Assembly: GCA_963722555.1 (NCBI GenBank)
Contig: CAVRNQ010000007.1
Coordinates: 620,001 to 684,000, forward strand
Origin: Bog-366 sp963722555
Lineage (GTDB): Bacteria; Acidobacteriota; Terriglobia; UBA7540
Reading direction: 5' to 3'
DNA length: 64,000 bases
Positions 1 through 8,222 of this stretch are shown piece after piece; position 1 is the first letter of the stretch; each line of letters opens with the position of its first letter. The position numbers and the translations under genes were made by a program. A model generated the notes under the pieces. It was not told the DNA's origin and did no database searches. It saw nothing but the letters and a program-made list of their open reading frames with translations.

Positions 1-176
1 ACTCGCGCGAGGAGCCAGACGGAGATTCGAGTGTATTCGTCGCTTCACCCGTTATCCGCAATAGGTCCGATCCGCAATGGTCGTGCCCTATACTGACAGG
101 CTCTTGACGGTGCTAGAAGCTCACTCCTGGGTTTCTGAGACGGCGCGCGATGCAATTTTGGCGAGAGGCAGGGTCC

Positions 177-3170
177 CTACGGCGCGGGTGCGGATACGTA
201 GCGCCGGCCGCCGGGTACCGGCTTGAACTGAAGCCAGCCCTCCCGCGGAGATGTGAACTCGACTTTGCCCAAGCTCTTGCCTTCGGGGTCAAACGCCATC
301 AAAGTCGTTCCTGCCCCGGCCCGGAAGGCGATGCGGTCATTGCCGTAAATGTCGATCAATTCCAACAAGCTGGCGTCCCGATGGCGCATGGCCACGCTTC
401 CCGTGGCTCCCACGTCGCCGTGCTCTGTCCACTGACCGCGCCCGTCGAGGAATTCGAACTCGGGCGACCTCACATAGTCAACCCGGCGTCCACCGATATC
501 GGAAGAGATTTCAAAGAAGTGGTTTCTGACGTTGAATGCCAGCCAGCCGGATACTGGCAACTCGAAAATCGTCCCGGACGGATCTCTCACGCTCCACGTC
601 CCCATGGAGGCGCGGTTGACATAGACCTCGGTTCCGTTCTCGTACACGACGTGCAGGTGGGCTTCAGCAAGCACCCCAGTGGCGAGCGCCTGACTGGGCG
701 TAAGGAACTTCCCACTGCGGTCCGCGTACTCGATGATTCTGGGCTCACTGAAAGCGTATTGCTGCTGTAACTGCTGCATGAGGTAGTAAGACCGCGCCGT
801 GGCTTCAATATTAAAAAGCCCCGAGGGGGCGAATTCCGTGGTTAGCCAGCCCATGTTCCCGTAAGCAATGGTCGTGGCCAGGAAGAGGTCAAGGTAGGCG
901 CGTTTCTTCGGTGACGTGGCCCAGTCCTTGTCTAGTTGTCCCAGGTAGTAGCCCGTGTCGCCTACGCCGTAGTCACACTCGAGGGGACCGATTTTCCTGA
1001 GCTTGAAAGACACATTGGGCGGTTCGGTGAGCAGATTGCCCTTCGTATATACCCAGCCGTAGCTTCCCGAGGTCAATCCAGCGTACAGCCACTGGTAGGT
1101 GCCTTCTGATTGCGTCGGGCCATAGACCTGCTGGTCGTTGCGCATCAGTTGCCCGTAAGCATAGAAGGTTGCAGCGAAGGTTCCCGCACCGGGGACACGT
1201 GCGTCAAAGTCGCAATAGGACCAGGGCTGAATCGCCGTGTGCACATCGGTGTAAGACATCTTCACGCCAAACTTCTCCTTGATGCGTTGCGCATAGAAGT
1301 CATCGAACTCCACGGCCTTGGCGGGCTTCAGCGCGTAATTGCGCGCCCAGGCACGCCGCCAATCACCTTCTGGCGTGCGCTGCACATCGTCGGGATCCCA
1401 GTTTTTGTTCACGGTATTGAAATCGCAATAGTTGGTGTAAACGCCTTGTAGCCATCCCAAATCGTTCTGGGCTCGGATGTACCATTTAAGCATGGCGTCC
1501 CCGCCCTTCTGCGGGGCGGCATTCAGCTTGAGCGTGTTACTGTCACCTTCGTCCCGCCAAGTGACCTCGTGGCTGTGCTGCATGACCCGGTCGAGACCGT
1601 ACGAGCGGATGCGCAGGCAACGCTCGTGATCCTTCTGGAATGACTCCGGTTCCGTCACGGTCCAGAGAACCTGTTTGCCCTCCGCCTGCCGCAGTGAGGG
1701 GGGATTCGGAATAGAGGGAAGTGTTTCCTCGTAATTCGGGGAATTGGTGATGAAGATCCTTTCGTAGAGATTGTTCCTCAAGCCGTCAGTCTTCGGCAAA
1801 TAGCGCATCCCGCCATTGATCTCGGCACAATCACTGGAAACTTTCGGCTCGGCGGTGAAATACGGTTCAGAGGCGTTCGAGCGATACCAATCGAACCAGA
1901 TGGAAGTGAAGGAGAGATTGGCCGCCTCGCCCGACATCAGGACGCGAGGGTTGTCGTCCCCGTAAGTGATGTAGGGCACGGTGATGAGCTGGGGGTGGCT
2001 GATGCCGGAGACACGCCCGAAGCTGAATTCGGTGGCTTCGCCGCCCTCACACCAAACGTCCAGCACCAGTGACTTCTGCCACAGTTGCAGCCGGTATTCC
2101 ACCAGTTGCGATCCCATACGAAACTTGGCCTGCACAGCGTCGTTCGCCAAGCCGGCGTCGATTAGTTCACCCTGCGCTGCCCCCCCCGTGGGCGTGCCCA
2201 CAAACCGGACCCCTCCGCCTTCGAGGGGTTTAAGCGCCGAACCGCCGTTCACGCGCGCCGTCAGCTCACCCAAACCACCCTTTTCAGGGTGATATTCATA
2301 AACAACCGTCGAGTCCGGCCCCACGTAACGCAGTTCGAAGCAGCGAGGCCCGATTTCCCGCACGGTAACCTTGAAATTCTTCTCGAAATTCGTCGGCAGG
2401 ATGGTCTCCTCGCGGGTCGGGAAAGGCAAGGTTTCAGGGCCCGTGTTTGTTCCCGCGATTTCGTCGCGATACGGCCTCAAATTGCGTTTCGGTTGTGGTT
2501 TGAACTTGAGCGGCTTTAGTTCCTCTGTGTAGAGCGCGAGGGAGTCACAGAAGAAGTAGCGCGGCTGCTGGTTCGTTGCCTTGCCCAGTTCGATTCCAGT
2601 GAAACTAGCAGGCAACGTAATCTGGTCCAGGATCTCGCGGGGGATGCGGCGGTGTATCAGCCACCACTGCTTCCAGCGGATGTCGGTGAGTTGAACCCGG
2701 AATTCCTTCCCGCGCGCGTCCCGGATCAGAACCGCGACATCCGCAGGTGGTGTGGTGGGATCGGGCACCCACTCCCAGCGATTCCCGTAGCCCCACAAAT
2801 CGATCGAATCAAACCGGCCAGGAATAGAAATGGGCTGCGGCGGCCGCGCGATCACACGGCTTTCGGGACTTACTCCGGAGTAAACAATCTTGGCCACGTA
2901 CTCGCCCCACATTTGTTGCTCACGGCTGCGGCGCAATTCTCCCTGGGCGCCTTCGTAGAGCTCGAGGGTCCAGCCCTGCATGTCTTCGAAGTCCACCAGC
3001 GTGTGAGGGTCTTGCTCGCGCTGTGTCCAAGTGAATTCGTATGGCTGCTGGCCGACTTGCTGCCAGGGTTCAACCTCGTTAATTGCGGGTATCACCTTCT
3101 CCTGCGCGAGAACCCCGGCGGGCAGGAGCAAGAGCACGAGAATGTTTTTGACGAATCTCCGCATACACAT
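177..3170 (-). CDS. Large secreted carbohydrate-active-like protein (function unproven)
   Basis: This encodes 997 aa with an N-terminal signal peptide (basic MCMRRFVKN, hydrophobic ILVLLLLPAGVLA, likely cleavage before QEK), so it is exported. Residues about 50-210 look like a beta-sandwich sugar-binding module (DFEDMQGW, FDSIDLWGYGNRWEW). The remainder is long, aromatic-rich and acidic in the style of glycoside hydrolases, but I cannot name a family or catalytic pair. The start at 3170 is chosen because GGAGG lies 6 nt upstream; the ATG at 3164 would be 12 nt away. It is the leftmost gene of a mostly minus-strand host region rich in exported sugar-related proteins. A glycosidase or lyase role is inference from size, export and neighbours. 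Confidence 0.6.
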   Translation of the reverse strand: MCMRRFVKNILVLLLLPAGVLAQEKVIPAINEVEPWQQVGQQPYEFTWTQREQDPHTLVDFEDMQGWTLELYEGAQGELRRSREQQMWGEYVAKIVYSGVSPESRVIARPPQPISIPGRFDSIDLWGYGNRWEWVPDPTTPPADVAVLIRDARGKEFRVQLTDIRWKQWWLIHRRIPREILDQITLPASFTGIELGKATNQQPRYFFCDSLALYTEELKPLKFKPQPKRNLRPYRDEIAGTNTGPETLPFPTREETILPTNFEKNFKVTVREIGPRCFELRYVGPDSTVVYEYHPEKGGLGELTARVNGGSALKPLEGGGVRFVGTPTGGAAQGELIDAGLANDAVQAKFRMGSQLVEYRLQLWQKSLVLDVWCEGGEATEFSFGRVSGISHPQLITVPYITYGDDNPRVLMSGEAANLSFTSIWFDWYRSNASEPYFTAEPKVSSDCAEINGGMRYLPKTDGLRNNLYERIFITNSPNYEETLPSIPNPPSLRQAEGKQVLWTVTEPESFQKDHERCLRIRSYGLDRVMQHSHEVTWRDEGDSNTLKLNAAPQKGGDAMLKWYIRAQNDLGWLQGVYTNYCDFNTVNKNWDPDDVQRTPEGDWRRAWARNYALKPAKAVEFDDFYAQRIKEKFGVKMSYTDVHTAIQPWSYCDFDARVPGAGTFAATFYAYGQLMRNDQQVYGPTQSEGTYQWLYAGLTSGSYGWVYTKGNLLTEPPNVSFKLRKIGPLECDYGVGDTGYYLGQLDKDWATSPKKRAYLDLFLATTIAYGNMGWLTTEFAPSGLFNIEATARSYYLMQQLQQQYAFSEPRIIEYADRSGKFLTPSQALATGVLAEAHLHVVYENGTEVYVNRASMGTWSVRDPSGTIFELPVSGWLAFNVRNHFFEISSDIGGRRVDYVRSPEFEFLDGRGQWTEHGDVGATGSVAMRHRDASLLELIDIYGNDRIAFRAGAGTTLMAFDPEGKSLGKVEFTSPREGWLQFKPVPGGRRYVSAPAP

Positions 3171-3298
3171 GGAGAACCTCCGGAATGAAAGCGTAATGAC
3201 TCACGCGTCGATACGACCCTGCGTGGACAGGGACTTATGGAAATGAGACGACGCGGCAAGGCTACCACGAGAAAGCCCGGCATCCAACGGACACTCCA

Positions 3299-3505
3299 CT
3301 ATTTGATTTCTGATCCCACCAGGAACATCGCAACTACCAGAATAGCCAGACCGGCGCTCATGACGCGGAATGGCTTCTGGCCTGCCCCGCGCCATTCACT
3401 GGTGGAGAGCCCCCAAAGGTTGGGTCGGCCCTGACCCGGAAACCCCCGCCCCAAGACCGGGAGACCTATACTGACTGCGGCAATCCAAGGGGTTTGGCGA
3501 CTCAT
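3299..3505 (-). CDS. Small membrane protein, 68 aa
   Basis: This short ORF has a good Shine-Dalgarno sequence (GGAGG, 7 nt before ATG). The protein has one moderately hydrophobic N-terminal stretch (residues 7-20) and a clear C-terminal transmembrane segment (AGLAILVVAMFLVG). It lies upstream of the large secreted protein gene on the same strand, about 130 bp away, so they may be co-transcribed. No family is recognised. The ribosome-binding site and membrane segment favour a real gene, but the length leaves doubt. Confidence 0.45.
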   Translation of the reverse strand: MSRQTPWIAAVSIGLPVLGRGFPGQGRPNLWGLSTSEWRGAGQKPFRVMSAGLAILVVAMFLVGSEIK

Positions 3506-3907
3506 TTGGTTTCCTCCAAAGACTCCTACACGGTCCTCATCGATTGCGATCCAGTGGCGTTTTGAAGATATAGACTATGAACGCCCTCAATACGATAACG
3601 AAGATTTCTGCTAACCCGCCACGGATGAACATGACCGCCCTCATTCGCGACCCCAAAATCCGTGCCCCCAAGGTTAATCTACCTTGGGTGGTCTTATCGA
3701 TGTTGCTGAGGGTGAGCCCAAGAATTGAGCTGTGGCCCTTATCGCCGGGGGAGTACCGGTCTCCACCAAATCAACAGGGTTCCCTGCCGGCTTATGAGGA
3801 ACTGCTGCCATACGGCGAGAGATTCTCAGCCCCGAGCATAGTTCAACGGGATTTCAAAATTCAGAACCTCTCCGCCGACTACATTGAACGAGAGGATTCC
3901 TATTGAT

Positions 3908-4000
3908 GTCTATTCGTCCCCGCCTTTGGCGGTGAACGATAAACGAGCGGGCAGGTTGGTGCGACGACGCCGACTCGGGCGGGATCCGCGGCCAGCCGAC
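3908..4000 (-). pseudogene. C-terminal remnant of an XRE regulator related to the one at 28735-29268
   Basis: Read on the minus strand, this segment encodes RRRRTNLPARLSFTAKGGDE and a stop. The intact regulator at 28735-29268 ends in RRRRTKLPSRLSPAAKDRDE. The DNA also matches past the stop: GTCTATTCGTCCC occurs at both stop codons. The rest of the gene is missing, so this is a decayed paralogue or the scar of a deletion. It shows that this regulator family occurs in more than one copy in the genome. Confidence 0.65.
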
Positions 4001-4257
4001 GGATCGAATAAATGTGTGGTGGAACCTGGCCACCGACTAAAAGGCGAACCCCTAACCAGGACCGACGGCCAGTTTTCCAGTGACGGAACCGCCAACCTTA
4101 TGGATGCGCTCCCAGCTCCCTACGTCCGGTTGTGTGGCGGGGGTGAGTGAGTAACCGCTCCCCCCCATGCGGGTCGAAGGCTAGGTCGTAGGAGATCGCG
4201 CCCGTGGCCACGGCGGAAGTCAAGCGATTCACCGCGTCGCAACCGTAAGTAAGGTGC

Positions 4258-4283
4258 CGCGGACCTTTAGGAAGAGGTCCGCG
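4258..4283. repeat. Dispersed hairpin repeat CGCGGACCT...AGGTCCGCG
   Basis: A perfect 9-bp stem encloses an 8-nt loop. The same stem with a different loop occurs at 39992-40016 inside the prophage region, so it is a dispersed element and not a gene-specific terminator. It lies just past the 3' end of the nitrilase-family gene and could act as a terminator there. Confidence 0.6.
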
Positions 4284-4352
4284 CTACGCTTGCATTTGTT
4301 GATGTCGCCCAGAATGAACACCCGCCCCCCGGCTCGGGAAACCGGAGATGGA

Positions 4353-5240
4353 TTACCTATTCTGCCGCGTCACAGGTAATTCGACCACGCGCAGGTCCAC
4401 GTCGCGGTCTCGCAGGAGTGCCAGCACCTTTCCGGAGCCGTCTGCGACCACACTGCCGCCGCCGTAGGTCTGCCCTTTCCACGGGCCGTGCATCATCACG
4501 CCCACCAGGTCCGTGCCCACTACCGGGCACTTCCACATCTTGGCGCGAGAGACCACGAGGCGCTCCATATCCTTTTCGTGCTCGGGCCACTTCTCCACCT
4601 CAGCGGCCCAGCCGTAGGGAACGAGCATCAGGTCCGGTTTGAACTCCCGGATGCGCTCGGCGTAGGCATCCACGAACGTGTCCGCGCAAATCACCACGCC
4701 GATGCGGCCGTACTCGGTATCGACCGCGCCGATATCTTCCGGCTTGCCGACCGAGTAGGGCGGGTCCATCAACTCCGGCAGCACGTTCAGCTTGCGATGC
4801 TTCCACAGGAGTTTCCCGGCTTTGTCCACCAGGATGGCAGAGTCGTAGAGGTGTTCACCGTCTTTCTCATCCAGTCCCATTGCGATCATCAGGCTGTACT
4901 TTCGCGCCAGAGCCGCGATGCGGTCGCTGTCCTCGCCGGGTATGGTGGTTGCCATGTGATGCGCGTCTGGATTCTCCCAACCCAGGATGACCGATTCCGG
5001 AAACGCCGCGATATCCGCGTGGCCGGCTTGCGCCGCCTCCAGCGCGTACTCGATGCGCCGGAAGTTTCCTTCGCGATCGCCATCAATGGCCAGGATCTGG
5101 CACACCGCCACCCGCACCGTGCGCTTTGCCGTGCTTCCGGCTTTCGCGGGCGCAACTCCGTCGGTAGGGACAGCACGCGCGTCCAAAGCTGCATAACTGA
5201 GAATGACGACCCCTAGGAGCAAGAATATGATGTCGCGCAT
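4353..5240 (-). CDS. Exported carbon-nitrogen hydrolase (nitrilase superfamily)
   Basis: The 295-aa protein has the nitrilase-superfamily catalytic triad: E82 in FPES, K150 in HRKL and C185 in VICAD. These enzymes use a Glu-Lys-Cys centre to hydrolyse or condense C-N bonds of amides, nitriles or carbamoyl compounds. The substrate cannot be told from sequence. A hydrophobic N-terminus (IIFLLLGVVILSYAALDARA) indicates export, which is unusual because most members are cytosolic. The start is supported by GGGGGAG 6 nt upstream. It stands alone on the minus strand between non-coding stretches. Confidence 0.85.
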   Translation of the reverse strand: MRDIIFLLLGVVILSYAALDARAVPTDGVAPAKAGSTAKRTVRVAVCQILAIDGDREGNFRRIEYALEAAQAGHADIAAFPESVILGWENPDAHHMATTIPGEDSDRIAALARKYSLMIAMGLDEKDGEHLYDSAILVDKAGKLLWKHRKLNVLPELMDPPYSVGKPEDIGAVDTEYGRIGVVICADTFVDAYAERIREFKPDLMLVPYGWAAEVEKWPEHEKDMERLVVSRAKMWKCPVVGTDLVGVMMHGPWKGQTYGGGSVVADGSGKVLALLRDRDVDLRVVELPVTRQNR

Positions 5241-5872
5241 GTAAGACTCCCCCTAAGACTGAGTTTCTCGCGGGTGGCGCAGGCCCAGGACGACGGAGAT
5301 TGGCTCGCCTATTAGATTAGTTTGCTATTCGTGATAAAGCTCGCCTCGGATTTGGCCAGCCCAACTCGGTTGTGCAGCCTGGGCAACCATAATCATTAGG
5401 ACGAAACGCGCAAAGGGTTTCACCTCTCCGACCCTCACAGCTTATTAGACACCGGAGTCAGAGGCGTTGGTTGGAAATTATGGTGGTTATGCGGCCGTCC
5501 TTGGACCGTACTGGCGTCAGACGACGCGAATATGCCGTCAGGCGATGCGTGGCGATGCCCACCGCGTCCGACAACGTTTCTCTTGCACACTGTGCGGAGT
5601 GAATGGCGTTGACCCACTGACGACTCCCCTTCACCACCCCGTGGTCGGCAAGCTTCGATTTTGTGGCGCTGTCACATGCCCTGGCCGCCCATATTCTGGA
5701 CCGGTGTACGGCGACCCAGGAATAGCAGTCGGTCCCGCGCTGGAGTTGTTGCAGCCAGAGGTGACGAATATCACCTACCATTTTCGATTGATCTGGCCAA
5801 GCTGAAGGCTGGGAACACCCTGGAGTTTCTAGTCAGGAGCCGGAAGGTGCTTCTCGGAACACTACATATTGG
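5241..5872. other. Gap without a recognised gene
   Basis: I see no ORF here with family resemblance or a good ribosome-binding site, and no repeat beyond the terminator that begins at 5873. Confidence 0.5.
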
Positions 5873-5912
5873 AAAAAGCCCACGGCAGGTTGTTTTCGCA
5901 CCGTGGGCTTTT
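5873..5912 (-). terminator. Rho-independent terminator of the Gly/Tyr-rich protein gene
   Basis: The stem AAAAGCCCACGG pairs with CCGTGGGCTTTT across a 15-nt loop. On the minus strand the stem is followed by a run of T. It lies about 45 bp past the stop of the gene ending at 5957, in the correct direction. Confidence 0.85.
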
Positions 5913-5956
5913 GGGGCTCGCGCAAACGATCCAGGCCTTAACCTCATGGCGCGATC

Positions 5957-6394
5957 TTACCGCCTGCCGAAACGATGCCAATCACCGCCGCGACCGACAA
6001 ACGAGCGGCCTCGCCCTAAACCTCCCCCAAAGACACCCACGCCCACCACCGGACCCGGGTAGTACGGCGGCCCGTAGCTAGCGTAAGGGTAATAGTAGGG
6101 ATCGGGGTATGGGTACTCGTAATAGCCAGACCCATAGGGACTTGGGGCATAGGAGAAGCCAAAACCAAAACTCGACCGGCCGTAGCCACTACGGTATCCT
6201 GAGAATCCTCCTTCAAACCTTCCTCGAGAGGTTTGTCCGGAGAATTGGCCACCAAATCCTCGTCCGCTGTAGCTATGTCCGCTCGAACCTCCAAAGGAGT
6301 GTCCGCCGCCGGGACGGGAACCTCCCCGTCCTTGGGCAAAGCCAGGTGTGGCCAGCGCTAACCCGATGACCATCACCATCATTAGCTTTTTCAT
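5957..6394 (-). CDS. Small secreted Gly/Ser/Tyr-rich protein
   Basis: Start 6394 is preferred (MKKLMMVMVIGLALATPGFA, a classic signal peptide) because GGAGG lies just upstream of it; a longer frame upstream lacks these features. The mature protein of about 125 aa is low complexity: Gly/Arg/Ser-rich first, then Tyr/Pro/Gly-rich (YYEYPYPDPYYYP). It ends in a Gly/Arg segment. Such proteins are common exported proteins of unknown role in Acidobacteria and Proteobacteria. It is monocistronic with a strong terminator at 5873-5912. Confidence 0.75.
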   Translation of the reverse strand: MKKLMMVMVIGLALATPGFAQGRGGSRPGGGHSFGGSSGHSYSGRGFGGQFSGQTSRGRFEGGFSGYRSGYGRSSFGFGFSYAPSPYGSGYYEYPYPDPYYYPYASYGPPYYPGPVVGVGVFGGGLGRGRSFVGRGGDWHRFGRR

Positions 6395-6950
6395 TTCGAC
6401 CTCCTGCCCCCATAAACTCGTGCCGCCCTTGCTTAGAGGGGCAAACAAAGCTTGTAAGGGCAATTGATGTGCCAATTCTAATCGGGCGTAAGTGCTTGAA
6501 ACATCAAGGCGAGGGGGCAGGAGCCGGTGAACAATACCCACCATATCGGTGGTGGTTTTGGGCCGGTGCACGATCTCGGGTGGTCGCCTTCCGATCAAGA
6601 AGCTCGGGACAGTTCCAGCAAGCTTTTCGTTGTCAATAGCCTTTTCCCCAGCCTACTGGAATGTCATTGCGCTGGTCAACAGCGATATCGAGGCCGTTTC
6701 AGGCCCGGCTGCTCAAGACCGGCCGGGAGCCCACGAGTGGGTTGTCTGGCAAGGGACAGCCGCTGACAAAGCTGAAGCCCTCCAAAGTGCAGAGACAGCC
6801 GATCCCAGGGTCGACCTGGAGTGGATGCGCATTCGCTACGAGAGGGACCTTATCAAGCCGTAGGATCTCGCATTGCTTCTGGCGATGGCAGCCGCGCATG
6901 AGATTGATGCCCCAGCAGTTCGTCTCATGCGGCGGGCCATGGGCATCGAA
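6395..6950. other. Gap, possible coding remnant on plus strand
   Basis: A plus-strand frame ending at 6863 has a protein-like stretch (residues such as EWVVWQGTAADKAEAL and DLEWMRIRYERDLIKP). It lacks a convincing start or ribosome-binding site, so I treat it as a possible decayed gene. Nothing else is evident. Confidence 0.3.
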
Positions 6951-7457
6951 TCACGAGACCCCTTGCAATGACATTCTCTTAGGTCGTTCCATCATAGCTC
7001 CCGCGATGAATAGCGCCAAGCCTAGCCCCTGCAGGATGATTTCCGGTTGCACACGGAGATGCACACTCGGCGTGATAAAGGGCCGCATATAGACCATGCC
7101 CTCCAGCGTTCCGGGAGTGGCAACTGTCGCCGCCCAGAAACCCAGGACCAGGTAGAGACTGGCAACATAGAGGAACCGTTTCAGGAACGGCCACGCCTTC
7201 AGGATGTCGTACAGCGGATAGAGAACTGCGGCGATGAGGATACCCCGCAAGATTTCTGCCGGCAGAAACCAATTCACTACGTGGGCCCACATTCCCTGAT
7301 CTGCTTCCGTGCGCATGAAGACCGCAAAAATGGGATTTGGTCCCACGTAGTATGGCTTGGTGAGCAGCGGGTAAAACACCGCCCCTGCCAGGAAATAAGT
7401 GGTCACTTGCGCAGCCGTGATCTTGGCAACGAAGCTCAGGAAGCGCTTTCTGTTCAT
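6951..7457 (-). CDS. Multi-pass membrane protein, 168 aa
   Basis: The protein shows about four hydrophobic segments: residues 12-30, 65-85, 92-112 and 140-158. It has basic loops and no catalytic motif that I recognise. The start follows a GGGAG ribosome-binding site. It is a lone minus-strand gene with non-coding DNA on both sides. No family can be assigned, and no neighbour suggests a role. Confidence 0.65.
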   Translation of the reverse strand: MNRKRFLSFVAKITAAQVTTYFLAGAVFYPLLTKPYYVGPNPIFAVFMRTEADQGMWAHVVNWFLPAEILRGILIAAVLYPLYDILKAWPFLKRFLYVASLYLVLGFWAATVATPGTLEGMVYMRPFITPSVHLRVQPEIILQGLGLALFIAGAMMERPKRMSLQGVS

Positions 7458-8222
7458 GGGGAAACTCCCTCTAGGGCGAAGTATGGATGATTGGACACTT
7501 CATCTTGTAGTGGCCCTTACCCCTGGAGCACGGGGCAAAAGTATCGGCCGGACTTTCCGTTTTGATTTTCCGGTTGACCGGGAATATGCAGCTGAGCGCC
7601 TCCGCATACAACGCTCCTTCCTACTTTTCGGTGCCGGGGTGCTTCCAGCAGCCGGCGCGAGGCCACCCCTACAGCTCCCCAGACTTTCAGAGCCCGAAAC
7701 TGCTGCTGTTGTGACCCACATCTCAGACACTTTCCCTTCCCCTTCCCCGCCGCCACCGAAATCTGATCCGCTCTGCGGTTCGCCTACCCTGGTGGGGATG
7801 GCTGCGCCGCGATCCTGCCCTGCATGGCTCCAAACAGCCGCCGCGTCAGGTGGATCACTATCGTGCCCCCGATTTCTCGGCCTCGCAAACGCGGTGGTGG
7901 TGCGAAATAAGCGAAAAAAGCGAAGAAAGTGGGTAGCCCGAGGCCAATCCGGTCCACTCCTCCGTGGATGAAGGTCCATTCTCCGGCAGCAGGCAATTCT
8001 ACAAACCGACCGAGGTGAGCCGTCAGCTCCCCAAAATACCCTCGGGAAATCGCAGACCCCAAAGAACAGGGGTCTGCGCCCGCCCGCTCTCTCCGTACGG
8101 AGGATGCATTTCGCAAAGTGTGGATCAAATAGCAAGGGTTCATAATAACGTAGAGTTGGAAAAAGGTGAGTGCGGGCCAATGGCTTTAGAGGGGGAAACC
8201 CGTCGAGGGGGCCGCATGTGGA
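7458..8222. other. Gap without a recognised gene
   Basis: The long minus-strand frame here (7500-8180) is Arg/Pro/Ser-rich with no family signal and is not called. The only structure seen is the hairpin at 8051-8078. Confidence 0.5.
8051..8078. terminator. GC-rich hairpin downstream of the TPR gene
   Basis: CGCAGACCCC pairs perfectly with GGGGTCTGCG across an 8-nt loop, about 145 bp past the TPR stop codon. No T-run follows on either strand. It may be a factor-dependent terminator or 3' processing hairpin, or a dispersed repeat. Confidence 0.4.

Larger units (their letters stand above)
3506..4352. other. Gap without an intact gene
   Basis: This 850-bp stretch has no ORF that I trust. It contains a regulator remnant at 3908-4000 and a dispersed hairpin at 4258-4283, listed separately. 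A 109-codon plus-strand frame at 3577-3906 has no ribosome-binding site or family resemblance and is not called. Confidence 0.5.

Noticed and set aside
150..770. Plus-strand ORF of 206 codons
   Set aside because: It is the antisense shadow of the 997-aa secreted protein gene; no ribosome-binding site and Arg/Pro/His-rich composition.
7500..8180. Minus-strand ORF of 226 codons
   Set aside because: Composition is Arg/Ser/Pro noise, with no family resemblance and no good start; typical chance ORF in GC-rich DNA.
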